A DNA stretch of 64,000 nt from assembly GCF_022647665.1 (NCBI RefSeq), contig NZ_CP071872.1, positions 3,658,001 through 3,722,000 on the forward strand, given 5' to 3'. Positions 26,507-36,042 of the stretch are shown here, piece after piece (position 1 is the first letter of the stretch; each line of letters opens with the position of its first letter). Under the pieces are notes generated by a model. The model searched no databases and was not told the origin of the DNA. It saw only the letters and a program-made list of their open reading frames with translations. Position numbers and translations under genes: made by a program. This DNA comes from Streptomyces formicae. Its GTDB lineage: Bacteria > Actinomycetota > Actinomycetes > Streptomycetales > Streptomycetaceae.

Positions 26507-28411
26507 GTGTTCCGCAGCACCCGCACGCCGAGATCGTTCCCCGTTCCCCGTTCCCTGCGCGTCCCCGTCCTGGCCGCGAGCGCACTTCTCCTGCTCGGGG
26601 GCGCCACCCTGTCGACCGGCTCCGCCACCGCCGCGGGGGAGTGCTCGCCCCGGCAGTTCTTCGTCGCGCCCGACGGGAGCGACCGCGCCAAGGGCACCAA
26701 GGACAGCGCCTGGCGGACCATCGAGCACGCACGCGACCACATACGCGACGAAGGGCTGAACAAGTCGTCGCAGATGCGCTGCGACATCGTGGTCAACCTG
26801 CGCGCGGGCGACTACCCGGTCGGCAAGACCGTCGAGTTCGACGACCGCGACTCGGGCGCCCGTGGCCACCAGGTGATCTACCGCAGCTACGACGGACCCG
26901 GCAAGGCGCGGCTCCTCGGCGCCAAGCCCGTCACCGGCTGGCAGGAGTACAAGGACGGCATCTACACCGCCAAGGTCGACAACACCGTCTACACCCTCTT
27001 CGAGGACGGGCAGCGTGCGACGACCGCCCGTTACCCGAACCGTAAGACGGAGACGGAGTGGGCGCCGTACCTGATCTCCACCATCCCCGAGCCGGAGAAG
27101 GAGGCCGTGCGCCGGTGGCTCTGGGCCAACCCCGGTGAACTGGACCCGAAATGGGATCCGGAGATCCTGGCCAAGGCCTCGGTGGTCGTCTGGTCCGGCG
27201 GCAGCTGGAGCTGGTTCACGGACACCGTGCCGATCAAGAACGTGAACCTGGCAGAGGGCCAGATCTCCCTCGAGTACCAGACCCGCTACGCCATGATGAA
27301 CAGCCGCAGCGGATCACGGTACTTCCTCCAGGACTCACTGCTCTTCCTCGACCAGCCAGGTGAGTACTACCTGGACAAGGAAGAGGGCCGGGTCTACTAC
27401 AAGCCGCGCGGCGACATCAAGGACGCAAAGATTCTCGCGCCCACGGTCAAGACGATCCTCAACGTGGCAGGCGCCTCCGAGGACCGCCGCGTCCAGAACC
27501 TCACCTTCGACGGACTCGCTCTCCAGCACAGCGACTACGTCGAGTGGTACCGCTACGCCTGGGTCGACGAAGGCGACTCCGGCGACGTGCACAAGTACCC
27601 GCAGTACGACCGGCAGATCGAGATGCACCGCAACCGCTTCGGCGCGGTGACCGTGACCAACAGCAAGGACATCACGCTCACCGGGATGCGCATCTCCGAC
27701 ACCGGCTACCACGGCGTCTACGCACTCTTCGCCAACCAGCACCTGACCGTCGAGAAGAGCCTGCTGGAGAACATCGGCGGCGACGGCATCAAGGTCGAGG
27801 GCCCCTACCCCGGCGAGGGGAACACCTCCAACGGCCATGTGTTCACCAACAACTACATCACCAACTACGGGGAGCTCGTACCGGGCGACGCCGCCGGCGT
27901 CGAACTCCTCAACACCGGCCACAACCTGGTCAGCCACAGTCTCATCAAGCACAGCGCTCGCTATGGCGTGTCCTTGGAGGTCCGGCCGGAGGTCAAGGCC
28001 GAGGACAATTACGCCCGCGAGAACACCTTCGAATACCTGCGCATCGAACAGGCCGGTCTGGACAGCGGCGACATGGGCGCCTTCTACACCTACGGCGTCG
28101 AGAACGAAGAGCCGCACCCGATCGACAACTACGTGCGGCAGGTCGTCATCGGTGACGTCATCCCCGACGCGTCCATGCCCGACAGCGGCACCCGCGGAGT
28201 GCACATGGACGCCGGTGGCTGCGGCTTCAGCTTCGAGAACATCGAAGTAGGCAAGGTCACCGACGAGAAGTACCAGAGCTACCAGTGCAATTCGGTGAAG
28301 AACGCCAACTGGGGCGAGGGCTTCGACCCGTCGAAGATGGAGTACGACAAGATCGGTGTGAAGCCGGACTTCCCGTACGCCTCCGAGATCGCCGGGGCCG
28401 GCACGCCGTGA
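26507..28411 (+). CDS. Secreted GH141-like right-handed beta-helix protein
   Basis: GTG 26507 gives 634 residues with a Sec signal ending near ATAAG. The mature start FFVAPDGSDRAKGTKDSAWRT, with DIVVNLRAGDYPV after it, is typical of beta-helix glycosidases. Later coils include VQNLTFDGLALQ, ITLTGMRISDTGYHGVY and VEKSLLENIGGDGIKVEG. Size and order resemble GH141, whose characterised members include an alpha-L-fucosidase acting on rhamnogalacturonan II and a xylanase. Assignment to GH141 is by resemblance only. It overlaps the enoyl-CoA hydratase start by GTGA. Confidence 0.7.
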   Translation: MFRSTRTPRSFPVPRSLRVPVLAASALLLLGGATLSTGSATAAGECSPRQFFVAPDGSDRAKGTKDSAWRTIEHARDHIRDEGLNKSSQMRCDIVVNLRAGDYPVGKTVEFDDRDSGARGHQVIYRSYDGPGKARLLGAKPVTGWQEYKDGIYTAKVDNTVYTLFEDGQRATTARYPNRKTETEWAPYLISTIPEPEKEAVRRWLWANPGELDPKWDPEILAKASVVVWSGGSWSWFTDTVPIKNVNLAEGQISLEYQTRYAMMNSRSGSRYFLQDSLLFLDQPGEYYLDKEEGRVYYKPRGDIKDAKILAPTVKTILNVAGASEDRRVQNLTFDGLALQHSDYVEWYRYAWVDEGDSGDVHKYPQYDRQIEMHRNRFGAVTVTNSKDITLTGMRISDTGYHGVYALFANQHLTVEKSLLENIGGDGIKVEGPYPGEGNTSNGHVFTNNYITNYGELVPGDAAGVELLNTGHNLVSHSLIKHSARYGVSLEVRPEVKAEDNYARENTFEYLRIEQAGLDSGDMGAFYTYGVENEEPHPIDNYVRQVVIGDVIPDASMPDSGTRGVHMDAGGCGFSFENIEVGKVTDEKYQSYQCNSVKNANWGEGFDPSKMEYDKIGVKPDFPYASEIAGAGTP

Positions 28412-29181
28412 CCGCAGGCCGGATCACCTGTGAGACGAAGTCCGGCGTCGCCCTGGTGACGCTGGACCGTCCCGCCAAGCTCAACGCGGTGACTCCGGAG
28501 ATGGCCGTCCAGCTCGCCCGGGTCCTGGGCGAGCTGGACGCCGACGGGGGCGTGCGCTGCGTCGTCCTCACCGGTGCCGGAGACCGCTCCTTCTGCGTCG
28601 GAAGCGACATCCGGGAACTCGACGGGTACGACACCCCGTGGGCGTTCCGCAACCGCGGCGACTACGGGGACGCGGTGCGGGCACTGCGCACCCCCGTCAT
28701 CGCGGCCGTCGGCGGCTATGCCTTCGGCGGCGGGCTCGAACTGGCGCTGGCCTGCGACATCCGGCTGGCCGCCGCGGGCGCGACGTTCGCCGCGCCCGAG
28801 ATCAAGCTCGGCTGGATCGGCGGCAGCGGCATGGCGGCACAGCTGGCGCACTCCATCGGTGCGTCCAACGCCGCGCTGATGCTGCTCACGGGCGATCCGG
28901 TCGACGCCGACCAGGCCCTCGCCTGGGGCCTGGTCAGCCGGGTGGTGCCGGACGGTCGACTCCTCGACACAGCGGCCGAGCTGGCCGGGCGCATCGCCTC
29001 CCGCGCGCCCATCGCGGCACAGACGGCCAAGGCCAATCTGCGGGCGGCCCACAGCATGCCGCTCGACCAGGCCGTCCAGTACGAGAGGGACCTTCAGACC
29101 GTCTGCTTCGCCACGCGGGACGCGGCGGAGGGACGCAGCGCGTTCGCGGAGCGCCGCGAACCGCGCTTCGAAGGCCGCTGA
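28408..29181 (+). CDS. Enoyl-CoA hydratase/isomerase (crotonase) family protein
   Basis: A 257-residue crotonase-fold protein from GTG 28408. It has LDRPAKLNAVTPEM near residue 20, the oxyanion-hole segments SFCVGSDIREL near 60 and GYAFGGGLELALACDIRLA near 100, and the glutamate-bearing PEIKLGWIGGSG near 130. Crotonases hydrate, isomerise or cleave acyl-CoA. Its placement between a GH141-like gene and a CoA-transferase suggests a CoA-dependent step for an acid released from the polysaccharide. A hydroxycinnamate such as ferulate is one possibility. Confidence 0.85.
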   Translation: MTAGRITCETKSGVALVTLDRPAKLNAVTPEMAVQLARVLGELDADGGVRCVVLTGAGDRSFCVGSDIRELDGYDTPWAFRNRGDYGDAVRALRTPVIAAVGGYAFGGGLELALACDIRLAAAGATFAAPEIKLGWIGGSGMAAQLAHSIGASNAALMLLTGDPVDADQALAWGLVSRVVPDGRLLDTAAELAGRIASRAPIAAQTAKANLRAAHSMPLDQAVQYERDLQTVCFATRDAAEGRSAFAERREPRFEGR

Positions 29182-29182
29182 C

Positions 29183-29259
29183 GCACGCCGCACATCGCAG
29201 GCCTTACATCGCACATCGCACATCGCACGCCGCACGCCGCACGCCGCACACCGCCCGCC
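29183..29259. repeat. Eleven consecutive 7-bp repeat units (GCACRYC)
   Basis: From 29183 to 29259 the sequence divides exactly into 7-bp units: GCACGCC, GCACATC, GCAGGCC, TTACATC, GCACATC twice, GCACGCC three times, GCACACC, GCCCGCC. It starts 2 bp after the crotonase stop and is not coding in a heptad that would preserve a frame. A slippage-prone array is the simplest reading. Confidence 0.8.
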
Positions 29260-29341
29260 GCAGCCGGTGGCGGGCGCCGGCCGACCTCTCGCCGACGGAC
29301 ACGCGACTCCGCCGGTGCCAGGGCTACGGAGGGAACGGGCA

Positions 29342-30541
29342 ATGGGAATCCTGGACGGTTACCGCGTGGTCGATCTGTCGATCGCCATGGCCGGTCCGCT
29401 CGCCGCGATGCGCCTCGGCGACCTGGGCGCCGACGTCGTCAAGGTGGAACCGCCGGACGGCGAATGGCAGCGCCGCGCCCCCGCGGGCGGCGCCGAGGGC
29501 GTGGAGCTGAACGCCTCGTTCCTCGCGCTCAACCGCAACAAGCGCAGCCTCGCCGTGAACCTGAAGACCGAGGCCGGCCGGGCCGTCGTACGCGACCTGG
29601 CCACCAGCGCCGACGTCTTCCTGCAGAACTACCGGCCCGGCGTCGCCGAGCGGCTCGGCATGGACTATCCGTCGATCCGCGAGGTCAACCCCGCGATCGT
29701 CTACGTGTCGGTCTCCGGCTACGGCGACACCGGACCGTACGCCGCGCGGCCCGGCCAGGACCTGCTCCTCCAGGCCCTGACCGGCGCGATGTACAGCGTC
29801 GGGCGCGACGGGGACCCGCCGGCCCCCTCCGGTACGTACGCGGTCGACGCCATCACCGCGTACAGCGCCTTCGAGGGGGTCCTGGCCGCTCTGCTGCACC
29901 GGGAACGCACCGGCGAGGGCCAGCTCGTCTCGGTGAACATGCTGGACGCGGCCATCGCCGTGCAGATGCAGGAGCTGTCCGTGTTCACGGTCGGCGGCGT
30001 CCCCCAGCACCGCGGCAGCGAACCGCACGGCCACACCTACATCCGCGCCCCCTACGGCGTGTTCGCCACCAAGGACGGCCACGTGGCGCTCGCCATGCCG
30101 CCCCTGGACTCCCTCGGCGACGCCCTCGGCCTGCCGGAGCTCGCCGGCATGGACACGGACACGGACGGGCACTCCCGCCGGGACGAGATCACCGCCCTGG
30201 TCCGGGGGCGGCTGCCCGGCCGCACCACCGCCGAATGGCTGGAGCTGTTCGACGAGCGCGGCATCTGGGCCGGGCCCGTCCACTCGTACGCCGAGGTCGT
30301 CACCGACCCCCAGGTGCGCCACAACGGGTCCTTCGTCACCTACCGGCACCCGGTCGAGGGCGAGGTGACCACCCCCGGCTTCCCCTACACCTTCAGCGCG
30401 ACCCCGCCCGGTGTGCACCGCGGTGCACCGCTCACCGGCGAGCACACCCGCGAACTCCTCGACGAGCTCGGCTACCCGCCCGAGAGGGTCTCCGCGCTGC
30501 TCGCCGACGGGGTCGTGACCGCCCGTCAGGAGGCACCATGA
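29342..30541 (+). CDS. CaiB/BaiF family (class III) CoA-transferase
   Basis: This 399-residue protein has the family start GYRVVDLSIAMAGPLAAMRLGDLGADVVKVE and the catalytic Asp in RPGQDLLLQALTG near residue 140. NRNKRSLAVNLKTEAGR and ERTGEGQLVSVNMLDA are also conserved class III segments. The enzyme moves CoA between carboxylic acids. Paired with the crotonase it could activate and process an organic acid. Its stop overlaps the next gene by ATGA. Confidence 0.9.
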   Translation: MGILDGYRVVDLSIAMAGPLAAMRLGDLGADVVKVEPPDGEWQRRAPAGGAEGVELNASFLALNRNKRSLAVNLKTEAGRAVVRDLATSADVFLQNYRPGVAERLGMDYPSIREVNPAIVYVSVSGYGDTGPYAARPGQDLLLQALTGAMYSVGRDGDPPAPSGTYAVDAITAYSAFEGVLAALLHRERTGEGQLVSVNMLDAAIAVQMQELSVFTVGGVPQHRGSEPHGHTYIRAPYGVFATKDGHVALAMPPLDSLGDALGLPELAGMDTDTDGHSRRDEITALVRGRLPGRTTAEWLELFDERGIWAGPVHSYAEVVTDPQVRHNGSFVTYRHPVEGEVTTPGFPYTFSATPPGVHRGAPLTGEHTRELLDELGYPPERVSALLADGVVTARQEAP

Positions 30542-31737
30542 CGGCGACGACCTCCCCCCTGACCGCGCCGGGACGCCCGGCGACGGACGAGCTGCGCGGG
30601 CTCACCTGGGACCACCCGCGCGGCTACGGCCCACTGGAGGAGCTGGCCCGGCTGGACGCCTCCCTGCCGCCGGGCTGCGAGACGGTCGGCCGGCCGCTGC
30701 GCTGGGACCGGCAGCCCCTCAGCGGCTTCGAGTCGGCGCCGATCGCCGGCCTCGCCGCCGACTACGACCTCCTTGTGATCGACCACCCGGGGATCGGCTC
30801 GGCCGTCGAGTCCGGCTGCCTGGTGCCGATGGACACGCTGTTCGACACGGCGGAGCTCAAGGGCTGGCGCGAGGCCACCGTCGGTGCCTCGTACGACAGT
30901 TACGCGCTGGATGGCCGGGTCTGGGCGCTGCCGATCGACGCCGCGGCCCAGGTGTCCGCCGCCCGCCCCGACCTCATGGCCGGGTGCCCGATGCCCCGCA
31001 CCTGGGCGCAGGTGTGCGAGCTGCCCCGCGAGGTGCCCGTCACGCTCTGCCTCGGCGGACCGCACGCCTTCCTCACCTTCTGCTCGCTCTGCCTCGCGCA
31101 GGGCGAAACACCGGCCGGGGAAGGTGGGTTCGTCTCCCGGGAGAGGGGACTCGCCGCCCTGGAGACGATGGCGACCCTGCTCTCCCGGAGCCCGTCGGCG
31201 CTCTGGCCGCTCAACCCGATCGGGGTGCTGCGGGCGATGGCCGCCGCCGGAGGACCCGCCTACTGCCCGCTCGTCTACGGATATGTGACCTACACACGGT
31301 CCGGCCCCTACCCGCTGGCCTTCGGCGACGCCCCCGCCTGGCGGCCCGGCGGACCGAGCGGCAGCGTGCTCGGCGGCGCGGGCCTCGCGGTCTCCCGGCG
31401 GCGGGCCGGGGATCCCGCCGTACGCGACGCGGTCCGCGACCATCTGCGCCGCATCCTCGCCGAGCCCGTGCAGCGCGAGCTGTTCCCGGTGACCGGCGGA
31501 CAGCCCGCCGCCCGCGCCGCCTGGACCGACCTCTGGACCAACGGCCGCTCGGGCGCCTTCTACCGCTCCACCCTCGCCACCGTCGAGGCCGCCTGGGTCC
31601 GCCCGCGGTGGCCCGGCTATCCCGCCTTCCAGGAGGCCGCCTCACGCCTGCTGCGCGAGGGCCTCGCCGAGGGCGTACCGCATGAATCGCTGCTGGACGA
31701 GCTGGAGACGTGCTACCGGGAGGCCAGGCACCGATGA
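30538..31737 (+). CDS. Solute-binding-protein-like protein without a signal peptide
   Basis: A 399-residue protein whose fold pattern resembles family 1 solute-binding proteins (LTWDHPRGYGPLEELAR, YDLLVIDHPGIGSAVESGCLVPMD, YDSYALDGRVWALPIDAAAQ). It starts MTATTSPLTAPGRPATDEL with no hydrophobic segment or lipobox, and the ATGA overlap with the CoA-transferase leaves no room for one. No permease is encoded next to it. It is therefore probably cytoplasmic, perhaps binding an acid for its CoA-transferase and SDR neighbours. The function is unknown. Confidence 0.72.
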   Translation: MTATTSPLTAPGRPATDELRGLTWDHPRGYGPLEELARLDASLPPGCETVGRPLRWDRQPLSGFESAPIAGLAADYDLLVIDHPGIGSAVESGCLVPMDTLFDTAELKGWREATVGASYDSYALDGRVWALPIDAAAQVSAARPDLMAGCPMPRTWAQVCELPREVPVTLCLGGPHAFLTFCSLCLAQGETPAGEGGFVSRERGLAALETMATLLSRSPSALWPLNPIGVLRAMAAAGGPAYCPLVYGYVTYTRSGPYPLAFGDAPAWRPGGPSGSVLGGAGLAVSRRRAGDPAVRDAVRDHLRRILAEPVQRELFPVTGGQPAARAAWTDLWTNGRSGAFYRSTLATVEAAWVRPRWPGYPAFQEAASRLLREGLAEGVPHESLLDELETCYREARHR

Positions 31738-32471
31738 CCACTGCCCTGATCACCGGCGCGGGCGGCGCCCTCGGCCGCGCCACGACACTGCGGCTCGCAG
31801 CGGACGGCCACCCCGTCGCCGCCCTGGACGCCGACGGGCCGGCGCTGGAGGAGACCGCGGCGGCCGTCGAGAAGGCGGGCGGCACGGTGCTGCCGCTCGC
31901 CGTGGACCTGCGCGACGCGGGCGCCGTCGAGGCCGCCTTCGCCACCGCCGGCCGCCGACTCGGCCCCGTCGGCGTGCTCGTCAACAACGCGGCGGTCTAC
32001 CCGAGCCGCCCGTTCCTCCAGGTGCCGCTCGCCGAGTACGACGACGTCCAGGCGGTCAACCAGCGGGCGTACTGGATCTGCGCCCAGACCGCGGCCCGTG
32101 CCATGACCGGCCACGGCGGCGGGGCGATCGTCAACATCGCCTCCATCACGATGCACGGCGGCTGGCCCGATCTCGCCGCCTATGTCGCAACCAAGGGCGC
32201 CGCCGTGGCCCTCACCCGGGCGCTCGCCCGCGAGCTCGGCGAGCACGAGATCCGGGTCAACTGCGTGTCCCCGGGGGCGTTTCCGACCGCCGCCGAGCAG
32301 ATCCACCCGGACCCTGAGGGCTACGACGCCCTCGTACGGGACCGGCAGGCGCTCAAGCGACGAGGTCGGCCCGAGGAGCTGGCCGCCGTGGTGGCGTTCC
32401 TGGCAGGCCCGGAGGCGTCCTTCGTCACCGGGCAGACGATCGAGGTCAACGGAGGGTGGGTGATGACATGA
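31734..32471 (+). CDS. Short-chain dehydrogenase/reductase
   Basis: A classical SDR of 245 residues: cofactor site ITGAGGALGRAT at 6-17, NNAA near 85, catalytic Ser in NIASITMHGG near 135 and YVATK near 150, then the C-terminal VNGGWVMT. The unusual ALG in place of GIG in the glycine motif is tolerated in the family. Acidic Asp at the end of beta-2 (AALDADG) suggests NAD over NADP. It is coupled by ATGA to both neighbours and probably oxidises a sugar or acid in this operon. Confidence 0.9.
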   Translation: MTTALITGAGGALGRATTLRLAADGHPVAALDADGPALEETAAAVEKAGGTVLPLAVDLRDAGAVEAAFATAGRRLGPVGVLVNNAAVYPSRPFLQVPLAEYDDVQAVNQRAYWICAQTAARAMTGHGGGAIVNIASITMHGGWPDLAAYVATKGAAVALTRALARELGEHEIRVNCVSPGAFPTAAEQIHPDPEGYDALVRDRQALKRRGRPEELAAVVAFLAGPEASFVTGQTIEVNGGWVMT

Positions 32472-33589
32472 GGCTGCACGGACAGGAACTGGGCGCCCGG
32501 GAACTCGCCGCGCGCACAGGGGAGACGGCCGCCGCCGGAGGCGTACGGCTCGTCACGCTCGGCGACGGATCCGAACGCGGCATCCGGGCACTGGAGTTCC
32601 GCACCGGCAGCGGGCTCGCCTTCGACGTGCTCGTCGACCGCTGCATGGACATCGGCGCGGCCGAGCACTGCGGGCAGTCCTTCGGCTGGCGCTCGCGTAC
32701 CGGCTTCCGGCACCCCGGACTGCACGAGCACGCCGACGAGGACGGGCTGTCCTGGCTGCGGTCCTTCTCCGGGCTCACGGTGACCGGCGGGCTCGACCAC
32801 ACCCTCTTCGGCGGCGAGGTGGACGCGGACACCTACCGCTATCCGCCGCGCGGGACGGTACGGCACGGACTGCACGGCCGGGTGGCGAACATCCCCGCCC
32901 GGCTCACGGGGTACGGCGAACGGTGGTCGGGGGAGCAGTGCGTACTGTGGGCCGAGGGCGAGGTGCGGCAGGCCGCGGTCTTCGCCGAGAACCTGCGGCT
33001 GACCCGGCGCATCGAGGCCGACGTCGGCGGCGACGAGATCAGGCTGACCGACACGGTCACCAACCCGGGATTCGACCCGACACCGCACATGTTCCTGTAC
33101 CACATCAACCTCGGCTGGCCGCTGCTCGACGACGGCAGCCGCTTCCTCGCCCCGGTCGAGAAGACGCTCTGGCAGACCGACAGCGTCACCGAGCAGGGCA
33201 TCGACCACCGGACCCTGCCGGGACCGCAGCCGCGCTTCGTCGAGCAGGTCTACGAGCACGCGCTCGCCCCCTGCGACGACGCGGGACGCACCGGGGCGGC
33301 GCTGGTGAACGACCGGCTCGGCCTCGCGCTGAGCGTCGAGTGGTCGCTCTCGGCCTTCCCCTGCTTCTTCCAGTGGCTCAATCTGCGCGCCGGTGACTAC
33401 GCCGTCGGCCTGGAGCCCTCCACGCACCATGTGGCGGGCGACGCGGAGGCCCGCGCCGACGGGACCATGATCTGGCTCGGCCCCGGCGAGTCCCGCACCT
33501 ATCGCACCCACTTCCGCGTGCACCGCGGCGCGGAAGCGATCGAAGCACTCGAAGCCCAGCTGAACCCCTTGGAGCCGCGCCATGTCTGA
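32468..33589 (+). CDS. DUF4432-like aldose-epimerase-fold protein
   Basis: The 373-residue protein looks like the galactose-mutarotase superfamily DUF4432 group: DVLVDRCMDIGAAEHCG near residue 55, TGFRHPGL, GGLDHTLFGGEVDADTY and a central TPHMFLYHINLGWPLLDDGS near 215. No signal peptide is present. Such proteins bind or interconvert sugar anomers. It overlaps the SDR by 4 bp and the GH95 by 8 bp, so the product is likely made together with a sugar dehydrogenase. Exact substrate unknown. Confidence 0.78.
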   Translation: MRLHGQELGARELAARTGETAAAGGVRLVTLGDGSERGIRALEFRTGSGLAFDVLVDRCMDIGAAEHCGQSFGWRSRTGFRHPGLHEHADEDGLSWLRSFSGLTVTGGLDHTLFGGEVDADTYRYPPRGTVRHGLHGRVANIPARLTGYGERWSGEQCVLWAEGEVRQAAVFAENLRLTRRIEADVGGDEIRLTDTVTNPGFDPTPHMFLYHINLGWPLLDDGSRFLAPVEKTLWQTDSVTEQGIDHRTLPGPQPRFVEQVYEHALAPCDDAGRTGAALVNDRLGLALSVEWSLSAFPCFFQWLNLRAGDYAVGLEPSTHHVAGDAEARADGTMIWLGPGESRTYRTHFRVHRGAEAIEALEAQLNPLEPRHV

Positions 33590-36035
33590 AAACCGTGACG
33601 ACCGTGAAGACCGTGCCATGCCCGAACCGTCGAGACGTACCGTCATCGCCGCCGCCGGACTCGGAGCGGCGGCGACCGCCCTGCCCGCGGGTGTCGCCCA
33701 TGCCGCCCAACCCGCCGAGGCAGCCGGAGCAGCCGGCGCGGGGCGCCCCGGGACCAACCCGATGCGGCTGTGGTACCGCCGCCCCGCCGAGGCGTGGCTG
33801 GAGGCGCTGCCCGTCGGCAACGGCCGCATCGGCGCCATGGTCTTCGGCGGCACCGCCACCGAGCGGTTGCAGCTCAACGAGGACAGCCTGTGGGCCGGCG
33901 GCCCTAACGACTACGCCCGGCCCGGCGCAGTCGCCCACCTCGAAGAGGTCCGCCGCCTCGTGGTCGAGGAGAAGTGGAACCAGGCGCAGGTGCTCGCCGA
34001 GGAGCAGTTCCTGGGTGCTCCCTCGGAGCAGATGCCGTACCAGGTGCTGGGCGACCTCCAACTCACCTTTGCCGGTACGGCCGAGGCCACCGACTACGAG
34101 CGCGAGCTCGACCTGGAGACCGCCATCACCCGCGTCTCCTACAAGCGGCAGGGAGTCCGCCACACCCGCGAGGTGTTCGCCTCCGCCCCCGACCAGGTCG
34201 TGGTGATGCGCCTGACCGCCGACATCCCGGGGAGCGTCTCCTTCACCGCCCGGTTCACCACCCCCCAACGGGCCACCGACGGCCCGGTGGACGACCGCAC
34301 GATCGCGCTCGACGGCATCAGCGGCGACCACTTCGGCCTGAGCGGAGCCGTGCGCTTCCGCGCCACCGCCCGCGCGGTCGCCGAAGGCGGACGGGTGCGC
34401 ACCGAGCAGGGCACGCTGATCGTCGAGGACGCCGACGAGGTCACCCTGCTCATCGCCATGGCCACCAGCTACAACACCTACCTGGACGTGGGCGCGGACC
34501 CCGAGGCCCGCACCCGGCGGCATCTGGAGCCCGCCACGGACAAGCCGTACGAAATCCTCCGCCACCGCCACGTCCGCGACTACCGCGAACTCTTCGGCCG
34601 CGTCGCCATCGACCTCGGCACCTCGGACCGCGTCGGCCTGCCCACCGACGAGCGCCTCCCGCTGTTCGCCGACGGCGGAGACCCCCAACTCGCGGCGCTC
34701 TACTTCCAGTTCGGCCGCTACCTGCTTGCGTCCTGCTCCCGCTCCCCGGGCCAGCCCGCCAACCTGCAGGGGCTGTGGAACGAGAGCCTGAACCCGAACT
34801 GGGAGTCCAAGTACACGCTCAACATCAACTTCGAGATGAACTACTGGCCGGCCGGGCCCGCCAACCTCGCCGAGTGCTGGGACCCCGCGGTGGAGATGAT
34901 CCACGAAGTGGCCGAGTCCGGCGCCCGCACCGCCAAGGCCCTGTACGGCGCCGGCGGCTGGGTGGCGCACCACAACACCGACGGCTGGCGCGGCACCGCA
35001 CCCGTCGACCACGCCTTCTACGGCATGTGGCCGACCGGCGGAGCCTGGCTCTGCCTCATGCTCTGGGACCACTACCGCTTCACCGGTGACACCGACGCCC
35101 TGGGGCGCAACTACCGGGTCATCAAGGGAGCCGTCGAGTTCTTCCTCGACTTCCTGACCGTGGACGCCAGGACGGGCTGGCTCGTCACCAACCCCTCGCA
35201 CTCACCCGAGGTCGGCCACCACGACGACGAGGACGAGAGCGTCAGCATCTGCGCCGGGCCCGCGATGGACATGCAGCTGCTGCGCGACCTGTTCGACGCC
35301 TTCCGGGAGGCGGCGGGCGTCCTCGGGCGCGACCGCGGCCTCGTCGGTCGCGTCAGCGAGGTGCGCGACCGGCTCGCCCCGAACCAGATCGGCTACCTCG
35401 GCCAGCTCCAGGAGTGGCTGGAGGACTGGGAGGAGGCCGCGCTGATCCAGCACCGGCACGTCTCCCACCTCTACGGGGTCTTCCCCAGCGCCCAGATCAC
35501 CCCCCGGCTGACGCCCGAACTGGCCGCGGCGGCACGCAAGTCCCTAGAGCTGCGCGGCACCTCGGGCACGGGGTGGTCCCTCGCCTGGAAGATGAACATG
35601 CACGCGCGGCTGCTCGACAGGGAGAAGGCCTACTGGTACCTCGCCCGGCTGCTCACGCCCGCCCGCACGGCGCCGAACCTCTTCGACCTGCATCCGCCGT
35701 TCCAGATCGACGGCAACTTCGGCGGTGTGTCCGGGATCACGGAGATGCTGCTGCAGAGCCACACCGACGAGCTGGAGCTGCTGCCCGCGCTCCCCGTGGC
35801 CTGGCCCGCGGGCAGCTTCCGCGGGCTGCGAGCGCGTGGGGGCTTCGAGGTCGACCTGGAATGGGCGGAGGCGGGGGTCGTGCGGGCCACGGTCCGCTCC
35901 CTGCTGGGCAACGCGGTGCGGATTCGCACACCGCACCCCGTCGAGGTGGACGCCGACCGGGTCCAGCGGCCCGAGGCGAATGTCGTGGCGTTCGACACTC
36001 GGCCCGGGGGCGTGTACCGGCTGCGACGCGGCTGA
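33582..36035 (+). CDS. Secreted GH95 glycosidase (alpha-L-fucosidase/alpha-L-galactosidase type)
   Basis: An 817-residue protein with a Tat signal (SRRTVIAAAGLG). The N-terminal super-sandwich domain (MRLWYRRPAEAWLEALPVG and RIGAMVFGG) leads into an (alpha/alpha)6 barrel with GH95 active-site motifs PANLQGLWNESLNPNW near 390 and TSGTGWSLAWKMNMHARL near 655, then FQIDGNFGGVSGI. GH95 removes terminal L-fucose or L-galactose from plant side chains such as xyloglucan and rhamnogalacturonan II. It closes the long operon that starts at the CUT1 importer. Confidence 0.9.
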   Translation: MSENRDDREDRAMPEPSRRTVIAAAGLGAAATALPAGVAHAAQPAEAAGAAGAGRPGTNPMRLWYRRPAEAWLEALPVGNGRIGAMVFGGTATERLQLNEDSLWAGGPNDYARPGAVAHLEEVRRLVVEEKWNQAQVLAEEQFLGAPSEQMPYQVLGDLQLTFAGTAEATDYERELDLETAITRVSYKRQGVRHTREVFASAPDQVVVMRLTADIPGSVSFTARFTTPQRATDGPVDDRTIALDGISGDHFGLSGAVRFRATARAVAEGGRVRTEQGTLIVEDADEVTLLIAMATSYNTYLDVGADPEARTRRHLEPATDKPYEILRHRHVRDYRELFGRVAIDLGTSDRVGLPTDERLPLFADGGDPQLAALYFQFGRYLLASCSRSPGQPANLQGLWNESLNPNWESKYTLNINFEMNYWPAGPANLAECWDPAVEMIHEVAESGARTAKALYGAGGWVAHHNTDGWRGTAPVDHAFYGMWPTGGAWLCLMLWDHYRFTGDTDALGRNYRVIKGAVEFFLDFLTVDARTGWLVTNPSHSPEVGHHDDEDESVSICAGPAMDMQLLRDLFDAFREAAGVLGRDRGLVGRVSEVRDRLAPNQIGYLGQLQEWLEDWEEAALIQHRHVSHLYGVFPSAQITPRLTPELAAAARKSLELRGTSGTGWSLAWKMNMHARLLDREKAYWYLARLLTPARTAPNLFDLHPPFQIDGNFGGVSGITEMLLQSHTDELELLPALPVAWPAGSFRGLRARGGFEVDLEWAEAGVVRATVRSLLGNAVRIRTPHPVEVDADRVQRPEANVVAFDTRPGGVYRLRRG

Positions 36036-36042
36036 GCGGTAT

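Noticed and set aside
29183..29259. CRISPR-like array
   Set aside because: The units are 7 bp, contiguous and without spacers, so this is a simple tandem repeat.
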